NCBI RefSeq assembly: GCF_016695175.1 | Contig: NZ_CP068023.1 | Span: forward strand, 2,061,501-2,125,500 | Length of the DNA stretch: 64,000 nt | Source: Pseudoalteromonas sp. GCY | GTDB lineage: Bacteria; Pseudomonadota; Gammaproteobacteria; Enterobacterales; Alteromonadaceae | Direction of reading: 5' to 3' | Part shown: positions 26,872 through 34,426 of the stretch, one piece after another | Numbering within the stretch: position 1 is the first letter of the stretch | How the letters are laid out: every line of letters starts with the position of its first letter | Translations under genes and position numbers: made by a program | The notes under the pieces: generated by a model | Seen by the model: only the letters and a program-made list of their open reading frames with translations | Told to the model about the DNA's origin: nothing | The model's database searches: none

Positions 26872-26976
26872 CAAGGCCATCAAGATTGACGTCTTTTCCG
26901 TTGTTTGTTTTGTGGCTTAACGCTACGCTATCACAAATCAAGCAACTCCAAAGCCGCAACTTATGGCGGCGTTAGC
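26867..26976 (+). repeat. attC2 recombination site
   Basis: About 110 bases from GCTAACAAGGCCATCAAG to CTTATGGCGGCGTTAGC. The ends are complementary (CTTGATGGCC against CTTATGGCGG after reversal). The stop codon TAA (26869-26871) of the Dcd-like gene is part of the core GCTAAC. GGCGCTAAC matches the complement of the cassette 2 start GTTAGCGCA at 8 of 9 bases. Confidence 0.85.
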
Positions 26977-26999
26977 ACCATGGATGAATCAGGCCATAG

Positions 27000-28478
27000 A
27001 TGAAATACGTTTTTCAAGAAAAAGTTTATTCGACACTGTCATCATGTTACGAAGACAATATAGATAAAATAACTGTCGGAATAGCAACTGTAAGGGCCCG
27101 ATTAAAAAAGGGGTGGAGCTTAGAGAAGGCTTTGCTTCACCCTAAAGAAAAAACAATAACAACAAAATTAGGGGCTCACACGGTGGAAGGCAAAGTTTAC
27201 GAAAATTTGCCAAGTATCGCAGATGAGTACGGGATGACTTTAAATACAATTTACAAGCGATACTCCAGGGGCTGTCGAGGTGATGATCTTGTACCACTTA
27301 AAAAAAGAAAGTCTTATGTGGAGCCCGCTAAGGAAGCTAACCATAAGTTCTATGCAGATGGAGTTGGATATAAAAGCGCTGCTGATGCATGTAGAAAGCT
27401 AAACGTAAAATACGTAACTTATAGAAAGAATTTGGAGCGAGGTTTCTCTGTTGAGCAAGCTTTAGGAATCGAGCCAGTAATTGATGGGAGGGCGGCTAGA
27501 GGAAGGAAGTTTGATGTCGACGGAAAGAAATATACGATAAAAGAACTATCTGAATTACATGATGCGCCTGAAATGACGATTAGAGATCGTTTAAAAAGGG
27601 GCGCTTCGATTCGGCAGGCTATAGGGTTAGATGAAATACCAAAAGGAACTCTCAAAAAGCAACGAGAGATTAAGAAAAAAAAGAGAAAGCCAATACATCT
27701 ACCCGTTGAAGGAAAGATATATACAAGCTATCAAGCTTTAGCCGATGCATATGACTTGCCTCAATATACGGTTCGCCAGCGAATTGTTGATTATGGCTAT
27801 ACACCAGAGGATGCAGTTAAACTAGATGGAAAAAGTAAGCCATTGACAGTTGCTGGAGTTAACTATCCAAGTAAAGCGGCTGTAGCTGAAGCGTATGGGC
27901 TCACTCCTGCTGTGCTTTTAGCTCGTTTAGCTGGCAACGTTACTATTGAGCAAGCACTAGGAATCGAAATCAAAGAAAACTCAAGAACCATAACTTTTGC
28001 AGGTGAAACATATAAATCTTTGAGTGATTTGGCAGATAAAAAAGGTATTTCAGCAGGTGCGCTTAGGTCAAGAATCCAATCAGGGCTATCACTCGAAGAG
28101 GCAATAAACGCAGGTGATAGGATTAGGAATTCTGGAAGGTATAACTTGACTATCCTACAGAGAGATAGTGAATTATCTGCTAAACCAGCTTGGCTTTATT
28201 TTGTTCGTATTTTTATTAATAACAAGGAACGTTTCAAAATAGGAATTACAACTCAAACAGTAGATAAACGCTTGAAACAAGAAGCCTATGAATTTCAGAC
28301 AATAAAGGTCATAGATGGAACTTTATTGGATTGCTTTGTATTAGAGCAGGAAGTTATCGAGCTTCTTTATGATAAACGAGATCCAGAAATAACTACTGAT
28401 ATGCTTGATGGATACTCTGAAATATTCATCCTCAATGAAAGCGATATTGAGGCAATAACTGAAATACTGGATATATAG
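27000..28478 (+). CDS. Cassette 3: seven HTH-like repeats plus GIY-YIG nuclease domain
   Basis: 492 residues. Seven modules of about 45-55 residues (starting near 1, 56, 113, 168, 232, 278 and 331) share the pattern V.GK.Y.S...LADAYGL...T(V/I)..RL.RG.S.EQALG, i.e. a beta strand and a helix-turn-helix, like the NUMOD/intron-encoded-nuclease repeats that contact DNA. The C-terminal domain (about 397-492) reads AWLYFVRI, then FKIGITTQTVDKRLKQE and a Glu in VLEQEVIELL. These are the GIY-YIG motif pair, catalytic Arg and Glu of the T5orf172/Mug113 style. A DNA-binding nuclease with a long modular reader is predicted. It starts with ATG at the cassette edge, and attC3 begins 1 base after its stop. 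Confidence 0.7.
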   Translation: MKYVFQEKVYSTLSSCYEDNIDKITVGIATVRARLKKGWSLEKALLHPKEKTITTKLGAHTVEGKVYENLPSIADEYGMTLNTIYKRYSRGCRGDDLVPLKKRKSYVEPAKEANHKFYADGVGYKSAADACRKLNVKYVTYRKNLERGFSVEQALGIEPVIDGRAARGRKFDVDGKKYTIKELSELHDAPEMTIRDRLKRGASIRQAIGLDEIPKGTLKKQREIKKKKRKPIHLPVEGKIYTSYQALADAYDLPQYTVRQRIVDYGYTPEDAVKLDGKSKPLTVAGVNYPSKAAVAEAYGLTPAVLLARLAGNVTIEQALGIEIKENSRTITFAGETYKSLSDLADKKGISAGALRSRIQSGLSLEEAINAGDRIRNSGRYNLTILQRDSELSAKPAWLYFVRIFINNKERFKIGITTQTVDKRLKQEAYEFQTIKVIDGTLLDCFVLEQEVIELLYDKRDPEITTDMLDGYSEIFILNESDIEAITEILDI

Positions 28479-28479
28479 T

Positions 28480-28548
28480 GCTAACAAGTAGCTGCACCGG
28501 AAAAAATACTCGCTACGCTCCTATTTTTCCAGTGAGCTAAGCGTTAGT
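28480..28548 (+). repeat. attC3 recombination site
   Basis: This compact 69-base near-palindrome runs from GCTAACAAGTAGCTGCACC to AGTGAGCTAAGCGTTAGT, with matching arms CGGAAAAAATA and TATTTTTCCAG. GTGCTAAC (28478-28485) is complementary to the start of cassette 3 (GTTAGCAC, 26971-26978). Confidence 0.88.
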
Positions 28549-28564
28549 AGCCAAAAGGAAATCC

Positions 28565-28870
28565 GTGGAACCTGGAAATATTTTGAAAATTGATACTCTT
28601 AATGAAGGATGGCGGGATAAAGATTCTGTCATGCTCCATGCTTGTTTTCAGCTACTTTCTGATTGCGTAGAAAAGGAAGAGTTATTAAGCGGTCATACTG
28701 ATTGGGACGCTGATGATAAACATCGAGCAGCCAAGAAGGAACTAGAAGCGTTGTATGCTTGGTGGCAATCTCATGATGAAGACGATATTCCTTGTAGCGA
28801 AGAAAAGTATCAAGAAGAAAACCAGATGCTGATTCGTTTAATTCATATCAGGTGGGCGCTTTGGACATAG
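28565..28870 (+). CDS. Cassette 4: small acidic orphan protein
   Basis: 101 residues starting with GTG 28565, which has AAGGAA 5 bases upstream at the cassette edge. The protein is strongly acidic (clusters EKEELL, DWDADD, HDEDDIP, SEEKYQEEN), rich in tryptophan (five) and predicted mainly helical, with no membrane segment or signal peptide. I do not recognise a family. Its completeness (one gene filling its cassette, stop 2 bases before attC4) supports a real gene. Acidic small cassette proteins are sometimes DNA mimics or toxin/antitoxin partners, but nothing here proves that. Confidence 0.55.
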   Translation: MEPGNILKIDTLNEGWRDKDSVMLHACFQLLSDCVEKEELLSGHTDWDADDKHRAAKKELEALYAWWQSHDEDDIPCSEEKYQEENQMLIRLIHIRWALWT

Positions 28871-28872
28871 CT

Positions 28873-28985
28873 ACTAACAAGGCCATTAACTTCGCGCCAT
28901 AGAAATTTTTATGCGAAACTCACCTAATACAGACGTTCTCCCAACTCGTTTTGTCCAAATACGAGTCAGTCGAGTGTCCGTTATC
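28873..28985 (+). repeat. attC4, 5' half clear, 3' half degenerate
   Basis: The 5' end CTACTAAC (28871-28878) is the exact complement of the cassette 4 start GTTAGTAG (28543-28550), and the sequence continues AAGGCCATTAACTTCGCGCC like attC2. The best 3' end is GTTATC at 28980-28985, but its inner arm pairs poorly with the 5' arm, so the distal half may be decayed. Confidence 0.6.
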
Positions 28986-29230
28986 GCAATTAGATTAAGA
29001 TATGAAGTTGCTGTTGAACGGCCGAGTTTGGCCCTTATGCGACAGTCAGATTTGATTAAACCCTAGCAATCAAACCTGATTATAGTTAAGACTTATTCAA
29101 ATTAATGCTTTTCGTAGCCAGTTATCCGTAAAACGCTCTGGCTAGATAAGGAATAATTTAATGTGATTTTAAAACAATGAGTTAGCCCACCTCTTATCTA
29201 AACCTCAGGTTATTTAAATGCGTCAAATAA
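28986..29230. other. Gap after the last cassette
   Basis: No ORF or clear attC is seen. There is an AGCCAG...CTGGCT inverted repeat (about 29116-29143) and isolated GTTATCC and GTTAGCC strings that could be worn core sites. It probably holds decayed cassette DNA. Confidence 0.4.
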
Positions 29231-29233
29231 AAT

Positions 29234-29259
29234 AAAAGCCAGCAATTTGCTGGCTTTTT
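29234..29259 (-). terminator. Terminator of the KamA-family gene
   Basis: AAAAGCCAGC pairs with GCTGGCTTTT around AATTT. The A-run at 29234 acts as the U-tract for the minus-strand transcript ending at 29273. Confidence 0.8.
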
Positions 29260-29272
29260 GATATTTTTACAT

Positions 29273-30610
29273 TTACATGGCGTCGTACTCGTCTTGCCAG
29301 AAGAATTTTTCTTCCCCAAATGCAGGTTTTAAGTCATCCAGCCAGTGGGCATTTTCGTCGAACTTGGCAAAGAACGGACGCTGCACCCAGTCTGGGTTTC
29401 GTGCTTGAATAAAGCGCAGCACAAATACTTTTTCGCCTGCGACTTCTGTCACACCAGACACTTCAACTTTACCTGGACCCGCACTCATTGATGGTCCTCG
29501 AACTGTGCGGCTCACACCAGAGACTTGCTTATAAGCTTCACGGAATGTTTCCCACGTTTTGTGTAACGGGATTTCAAAGTAACGCTTAGCGCCGGTATCT
29601 CGTTCGATAAACATGTAGTAGGGGATCATGCCTAGCTGTGTTTGCTCTTTCCACATGTCAGCCCACATATCAGCGTCTACGTTTATATTATTTAAAAGTG
29701 GTGCTTGTGTTCTGATCTGTGCACCAGTTTTGCGGATAAGTTTAATCGCTTCACGCGTGACTTCAGTACGCAGTTCTTGTTTGTGGTTAACGTGCGCCAT
29801 GATTGATACATGCTTTCCGGCATCAACCAGCTCTTTTAATAAGGTTAACAACTCTTGCGCGTCCGGATCGGTGACGTATCTAAACGGCCAAAAAGTGAGA
29901 GATTTAGTGCCGATCCTGATGGTACGAATATGGTCAAATCTTGGTTCTTTTAGTGCTTCAAGGTATTTACGCAATTTAACGGTGCGCATTACCATAGGAT
30001 CGCCACCAGTCATCAATAGATCGGTCACTTCAGTGTGCTCGGCTAAGTAGTTGTGGAGCAGCTCGGCGTCGTTATTGTTAAATCGGGTAGCTTTGCCAAC
30101 AAACTGCGCCCAGCGGAAGCAGAAAGTGCAATATGAGTGGCAGTATTGTCCTTGAGACGGGAAAAACAACACTGTTTCTTTATATTTGTGTTGGATGCCG
30201 TCTACGCGTTCACCTTCATACTCAGGAACATTTTTTTCCATTTGACCAGCAGGGTGCGGGTTTAACTTGTGACGAATTTCAGTGGCAAGGTTAAACACTT
30301 CTTCAGGTGTATGCTCACGACTTAATAAATCGGCCATTTGTTCGTAAGACTCATCGTCTAGCATGCCACGTTGTGGGAAAGTTAACTGAAAAACAGGGTC
30401 GTTAGGCACTTTATCCCAATCGATGAGCTCTTCAATGACAAAGTTATTAACGCGAAAAGGGAATACATTGGCGACGACTTTCATTTGAAAGCGAAGATGT
30501 TCAGGCAGTTTATCCAGTTGCTCAATCTTATCGATTTGGCGGTGTTGGTAAACAGTAAAACGAGGGGGCTGATAAGCTTCAGCTGGCTGCAATTTGACGG
30601 TTTGCTGCAT
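29273..30610 (-). CDS. KamA-family radical SAM protein (aminomutase-like)
   Basis: About 445 residues. The radical-SAM cluster motif CHSYCTFCFRW (CxxxCxxC, about 152-162), the SAM-binding MTGGDPMVM and a late SAGPGKVEVSG, in the place of the PLP-lysine loop of lysine 2,3-aminomutase (GGGGK), are visible. It therefore probably uses 4Fe-4S, SAM and PLP to move an amino group. It is longer than the EpmB/YjeK type (about 340 residues), and the substrate (lysine, glutamate or other) is unknown. The frame opens at 30664, but ATG 30610 (MQQTVKLQ) is the better start because the extra 18 residues have no family character. It is near but not clearly cotranscribed with bioA. Confidence 0.82.
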   Translation of the reverse strand: MQQTVKLQPAEAYQPPRFTVYQHRQIDKIEQLDKLPEHLRFQMKVVANVFPFRVNNFVIEELIDWDKVPNDPVFQLTFPQRGMLDDESYEQMADLLSREHTPEEVFNLATEIRHKLNPHPAGQMEKNVPEYEGERVDGIQHKYKETVLFFPSQGQYCHSYCTFCFRWAQFVGKATRFNNNDAELLHNYLAEHTEVTDLLMTGGDPMVMRTVKLRKYLEALKEPRFDHIRTIRIGTKSLTFWPFRYVTDPDAQELLTLLKELVDAGKHVSIMAHVNHKQELRTEVTREAIKLIRKTGAQIRTQAPLLNNINVDADMWADMWKEQTQLGMIPYYMFIERDTGAKRYFEIPLHKTWETFREAYKQVSGVSRTVRGPSMSAGPGKVEVSGVTEVAGEKVFVLRFIQARNPDWVQRPFFAKFDENAHWLDDLKPAFGEEKFFWQDEYDAM

Positions 30611-30798
30611 AGATAATATGTCTCTTTTCTCACTTGCTAATAATAAAAACGGCCATGGTAACATGCCATTGATATCATTTCAGGTACAAAGCGAGGAAAG
30701 TTCGAAATAACGCAATTTTGTTGATTATGCGCCACCGTTTTAGATTACATTGTCGAAATTAGGTCATGAAATAGACCTAATTCCAAATTTAATGCGTT

Positions 30799-32088
30799 TT
30801 AGAAGTGTTCGCCTTCAATGGCAGCGTAAATCGCGTCAATGAGTGTTTCAATATCTTCATTTGAGGTGATATACGGCGGCATAATATAAATTAGCTTTCC
30901 AAATGGTCTTATCCATACACCTTGTTGAATGAAGAATTTTTGAATTTTTGCAACATCAACAACCCTTTCTACCTCGACCACACCAATCGCACCAAGGACT
31001 CTAACATCTGTTACTGCACTTAGATTAAGACGGCGTTTGAGTGCGTTAAGCGCGGTCGCGACTCGTTCAATATTGGCCATTGTTTCTTGGCGCCTTAAGA
31101 TTGTGAGACTAGCTACAGCGGCGGCACACGCCAGCGGATTTCCCATAAAAGTTGGTCCGTGCATTAATACTTTCGCTTCGCCTTGGCTAATACCCAAAGC
31201 CACTTCTTCTGTTGTCAAAGTGGCCGCGAGCGTCATGTTTCCGCCAGTAAGCGCTTTGCCAACACACATAATGTCCGGTGCGATATCTGCATGTTCACAG
31301 GCAAACATTTTACCTGTACGGCCAAACCCCGTCGCAATTTCATCTAAAATTAGTAGCACCTCATACTTATCGCATAGCGCTCGAAGCGCCTTGAGATATT
31401 CTGGGTGGTAGAAGTTCATGCCGCCCGCATTTTGTACTATCGGTTCGATGATAAATGCCGCGACCTTTTCATGATGAGCAGCAAATTCGGTTTCTAACGC
31501 GTTAAGTTCATCTTGACTTTGGCTGCCGTAAAACTCACTTCTAGGGGCATCGACAAACACTTGCTCAGGTAAAAAGCCTTGGTACATGGCATGCATCGAA
31601 TTCACAGGGTCGCAAACGCTCATCGCCGCGAATGTATCACCGTGATAGCCTTTTTTGGCTGTCATTATTTGGGTTTTATTCTTTTTGCCTTTACTCAACC
31701 AATATTGAATCGCCATTTTTATTGCAACTTCAACACTGACTGAGCCGCCGTCGGCTAGGAATACTCGATTAAGTGGGGCTGGGGTTAGCTCCACGAGTAG
31801 TTTGCATAATTCCACGGCAGGCTGATGAGTTAGCCCCCCAAACATGACGTGGCTCATCGTGTCTGCTTGATTTTTTATCGCCGTGATTATTTCTGGATGA
31901 CCATAACCATGCACAGCACTCCACCAAGATGCCATACCGTCAATGAGAGTTTCGCCAGTTTCAAGCTCAATTTTGTTCTCGAATGTTCTTGCGGCTGGAT
32001 AGACGGGCAGAGGGTCAATCATCGATGTATAGGGGTGCCATATATGCTTGCGATCAAATTCAATATCAATTGTGTGTTTATTACTCAT
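30799..32088 (-). CDS. bioA: Adenosylmethionine-8-amino-7-oxononanoate aminotransferase
   Basis: About 429 residues, as in E. coli BioA. It is a fold-type I PLP enzyme: HIWHPYTSM at the N-terminus, WWSAVHGYGHPE, DGGSVSVEVAIKMA, YHGDTFAAMSV, ILDEIATGFGRTGKMFA and the PLP-lysine in CVGKALTGG. It converts KAPA to DAPA with SAM as amino donor. ATG 32088 lies directly after the BirA operator and has AAGG 7-8 bases upstream; an ATG at 32109 would place the start inside the operator without a ribosome site. It is divergent from bioBFCD, the classical enterobacterial arrangement. Confidence 0.94.
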   Translation of the reverse strand: MSNKHTIDIEFDRKHIWHPYTSMIDPLPVYPAARTFENKIELETGETLIDGMASWWSAVHGYGHPEIITAIKNQADTMSHVMFGGLTHQPAVELCKLLVELTPAPLNRVFLADGGSVSVEVAIKMAIQYWLSKGKKNKTQIMTAKKGYHGDTFAAMSVCDPVNSMHAMYQGFLPEQVFVDAPRSEFYGSQSQDELNALETEFAAHHEKVAAFIIEPIVQNAGGMNFYHPEYLKALRALCDKYEVLLILDEIATGFGRTGKMFACEHADIAPDIMCVGKALTGGNMTLAATLTTEEVALGISQGEAKVLMHGPTFMGNPLACAAAVASLTILRRQETMANIERVATALNALKRRLNLSAVTDVRVLGAIGVVEVERVVDVAKIQKFFIQQGVWIRPFGKLIYIMPPYITSNEDIETLIDAIYAAIEGEHF

Positions 32089-32122
32089 TTGTAAACCTTG
32101 TGGGCGCATGTAACGTTGACAA
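32089..32122. promoter_or_regulatory. BirA (biotin repressor) operator between bioA and bioB
   Basis: TTGTAAACC (32089-32097), exactly 16 bases, then CGTTGACAA (32114-32122). This fits the BirA consensus TTGTAAACC-N16-GGTTTACAA with a perfect left half and 7 of 9 bases in the right half. The site overlaps the leader of bioA and the probable -35 of bioB, so biotinyl-5'-AMP-bound BirA would shut both directions. Confidence 0.85.
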
Positions 32123-32150
32123 TACTAAGCTAAGAAGTAGACTAAGCCAA
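32116..32150. promoter_or_regulatory. Face-to-face promoters of bioA and bioBFCD
   Basis: Rightward: TTGACA (32116-32121), 16 bases, TAGACT (32138-32143). Leftward (minus strand): TTGGCT (32150-32145), 17 bases, TAGTAT (32127-32122), whose start point would fall inside the operator. Both are moderate matches; their overlap with the operator supports them. Confidence 0.5.
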
Positions 32151-32236
32151 TCACCGTCAGTTTGACTGCGCTAAATTTAATCACTAGAAAATACTCGTGT
32201 TGTAAATTTAGGCAAGAATAAAAAGAGAATGAAAAT

Positions 32237-33280
32237 ATGGAATTAGGCGCGCTAAGACACGATTGGACACATGAAGAAGTAAAAACACTGTTCACCATGC
32301 CTTTTAACGACTTACTTTTTTATGCAGCAAGTATTCATCGCAAAAACTTCAATCCCAATGAAGTTCAAATCTCCACTTTGCTGTCTATCAAAACGGGTGC
32401 CTGTCCTGAAGATTGCAAATACTGCCCACAGTCAGGTCATTACAAAACGGATCTTGAACGTGAGCGTTTGATGGAAGTGGAAAAGGTTGTAACTCAAGCT
32501 AAGTTGGCGAAAGAAAAGGGCGCGACGCGTTTTTGTATGGGCGCCGCTTGGTCTGATCCAAAAGACAGAGATATGCCTTATATCGCCAAAATGGTGAAAG
32601 AAGTTAAAGAGCTAGGCCTAGAAACCTGTATGACTTTGGGTAAACTGGATAATCAAAAAGCGCACACGCTAAGAGAAGCGGGCCTTGATTATTACAACCA
32701 TAATTTGGACACCTCACCTGAATACTACGAGCAAATTATCACGACAAGAACTTATCAAGACAGACTTGATACCCTTGATCACGTAAGGGATGCAGGAATG
32801 AAAGTGTGCTCTGGTGGTATTGTAGGAATGGGAGAGCAGGCATCTGATCGTTATGGCTTGCTGATCCAATTAGCAAACCTGCCAAAACAACCAGAAAGTG
32901 TACCGATTAACATGCTTGTTAAAGTTAAGGGCACGCCACTTGAAAATGTTGATGACCTCGATCACTTTGAATTTATCCGTACTATCGCGGTTGCTCGTAT
33001 CATGATGCCACACAGTTACGTGCGTTTATCTGCAGGTAGAACGGCAATGAATGAACAGATGCAGTCTATGTGTTTCTTCGCTGGCGCTAACTCAATTTTC
33101 TATGGTGATAAGCTATTAACCACGGAAAACCCAGAAGCAGACGCCGATATGAATCTCATCAGAAAACTTGGGATGAACCCTGAAAAACGTGAAGATTATT
33201 CGGATGAAGCCTATGAGGCATCGTTAAGCTCTGCAATTGCAGACAAAGCGACATCAGAGCTATTTTACGAAGCCAACTAA
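32237..33280 (+). CDS. bioB: Biotin synthase
   Basis: 347 residues. The radical-SAM motif [11 protein letters not shown] (CxxxCxxC, about 57-63) and the conserved [22 protein letters not shown] and [13 protein letters not shown] stretches identify BioB. It also has the cysteines and arginine (RLSAGR) that hold the sacrificial 2Fe-2S cluster. It inserts sulfur into dethiobiotin. First gene of bioBFCD, with 3 bases to bioF. Confidence 0.96.
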   Translation: MELGALRHDWTHEEVKTLFTMPFNDLLFYAASIHRKNFNPNEVQISTLLSIKTGACPEDCKYCPQSGHYKTDLERERLMEVEKVVTQAKLAKEKGATRFCMGAAWSDPKDRDMPYIAKMVKEVKELGLETCMTLGKLDNQKAHTLREAGLDYYNHNLDTSPEYYEQIITTRTYQDRLDTLDHVRDAGMKVCSGGIVGMGEQASDRYGLLIQLANLPKQPESVPINMLVKVKGTPLENVDDLDHFEFIRTIAVARIMMPHSYVRLSAGRTAMNEQMQSMCFFAGANSIFYGDKLLTTENPEADADMNLIRKLGMNPEKREDYSDEAYEASLSSAIADKATSELFYEAN

Positions 33281-33283
33281 TCA

Positions 33284-34426
33284 ATGTCATTTGAGTATAT
33301 TCAATCAGCTTTAGCAGCCCGTCACGCTGAAGGGTTGCTAAGAAAGCGCATTGTGGTTGAAAAGGCCTCTGCAAGTAGAATAAAAATTGCCGATCAGCAA
33401 TATATTAACTTTGCCAGCAATGACTACCTGGGACTTGCAGACTCGTTGGAGTTTAACACTCTCGCATGCACTGAAGCCGGAAGCCGAAGTTCGGCGCTTG
33501 TTACGGGTTATCTTGATATTCACCGTCAGCTAGAAGATAAGCTTTGCAGCGTTTTGGGTTATGATGCAGCACTGTTATTTCCAAGCGGTTTTGCTGCTAA
33601 TACCAGTGTGTTAAAGGCATTGTTCACGCCCCAAGAAAAGCAATTAAGCGCTGCGGTGTTCCAAGATAAGCTCAACCACGCCAGCCTGTTAGACGGTGGT
33701 TTAGCGGGCAGCGCTAAGTTTGTTCGCTTTAATCACAATGATTTGACGCACTTAAGGTCTCGATTAGAAAAAACCAAAGCCGACAGTAAACTCATCGTGA
33801 CTGAAGGGGTGTTTTCTATGGATGGAGACAAAGCGCCAGTATCTGAAATCAGTGTGCTGGCTAAGTCTCATTCTGCGTGGCTCATGGTCGACGACGCTCA
33901 TGCGTTTGGCGTTGTGGGAGCGCAAGGACTTGGCACGATTGAAAGTGGCATTAAACCTGAAATTTTGGTGATCACCTTTGGCAAAGCGATGGGCTGTCAA
34001 GGAGCTGCGGTATTAGCGAGTCATGATGTGATAAATTACATGATGCAATTTAATCGTGAGTTTATCTATACAACGGCGTTGTCGCCTATTATGGCAAGCG
34101 TTGCATTATGCCAACTAAATAAATTGCTTGTTGCATCTGAAGCGAGACACAAATTACAAGTAAACATCGACTATTTTAAGTCGTTAGTTGCTCAAACCAA
34201 CTTATCTCCCATTCTAAGTGATACGGCTATACAGCCTCTTGTGTATGGTAGCAGTGAAAATGTATTAGCGGCGCAACATAAGCTTAAGGAAAAGGGACTT
34301 TGGGTTGGGGCTATTAGGCCACCAACGGTGCCGCAAAATACCGCACGATTGCGAATAACAATAACGGCACAGCACAGTCACGAGGATATAGAAAAATTAG
34401 TCTCGGCCTTAGTGGAGGGAGCATGA
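33284..34426 (+). CDS. bioF: 8-amino-7-oxononanoate synthase
   Basis: 380 residues. An alpha-oxoamine synthase PLP enzyme: FASNDYLGLAD, GSRSSALVTGY, FPSGFAANTSV, the DDAHAFGVVG motif and the PLP-lysine in ITFGKAMGCQGAA. It condenses pimeloyl-ACP with alanine to KAPA. The stop overlaps the bioC start by 4 bases (ATGA), indicating translational coupling. Confidence 0.95.
   Translation: MSFEYIQSALAARHAEGLLRKRIVVEKASASRIKIADQQYINFASNDYLGLADSLEFNTLACTEAGSRSSALVTGYLDIHRQLEDKLCSVLGYDAALLFPSGFAANTSVLKALFTPQEKQLSAAVFQDKLNHASLLDGGLAGSAKFVRFNHNDLTHLRSRLEKTKADSKLIVTEGVFSMDGDKAPVSEISVLAKSHSAWLMVDDAHAFGVVGAQGLGTIESGIKPEILVITFGKAMGCQGAAVLASHDVINYMMQFNREFIYTTALSPIMASVALCQLNKLLVASEARHKLQVNIDYFKSLVAQTNLSPILSDTAIQPLVYGSSENVLAAQHKLKEKGLWVGAIRPPTVPQNTARLRITITAQHSHEDIEKLVSALVEGA

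Larger units (their letters stand above)
24531..28980 (+). mobile_element. Integron cassette array of four cassettes
   Basis: Four units are bounded by G|TTAGC-type crossover points: cassette 1 24531-25610, cassette 2 25611-26971, cassette 3 26972-28543 and cassette 4 28544-28980 (3' end less sure). Each unit has plus-strand gene(s) filling it almost completely and ends in an imperfect palindrome starting (G/A)CTAACAA and ending GTTAG or GTTAT. The first 8-9 bases of each cassette are complementary to the first bases of its own attC, as expected if each once closed into a circle. The cassettes are visibly more AT-rich than the flanking genes. The integrase is a remnant, so the array is probably fixed unless another integrase acts in trans. 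Confidence 0.85.

Noticed and set aside
24531..28980. Prophage or genomic island
   Set aside because: No phage structural or integrase genes and no tRNA-flanking repeats; the attC sites explain the region.
29176..29190. GTTAGCC as the 3' end of attC4
   Set aside because: It would make a site of over 300 bases, and no arms pair; GTTATC at 28980 is a better though weak candidate.
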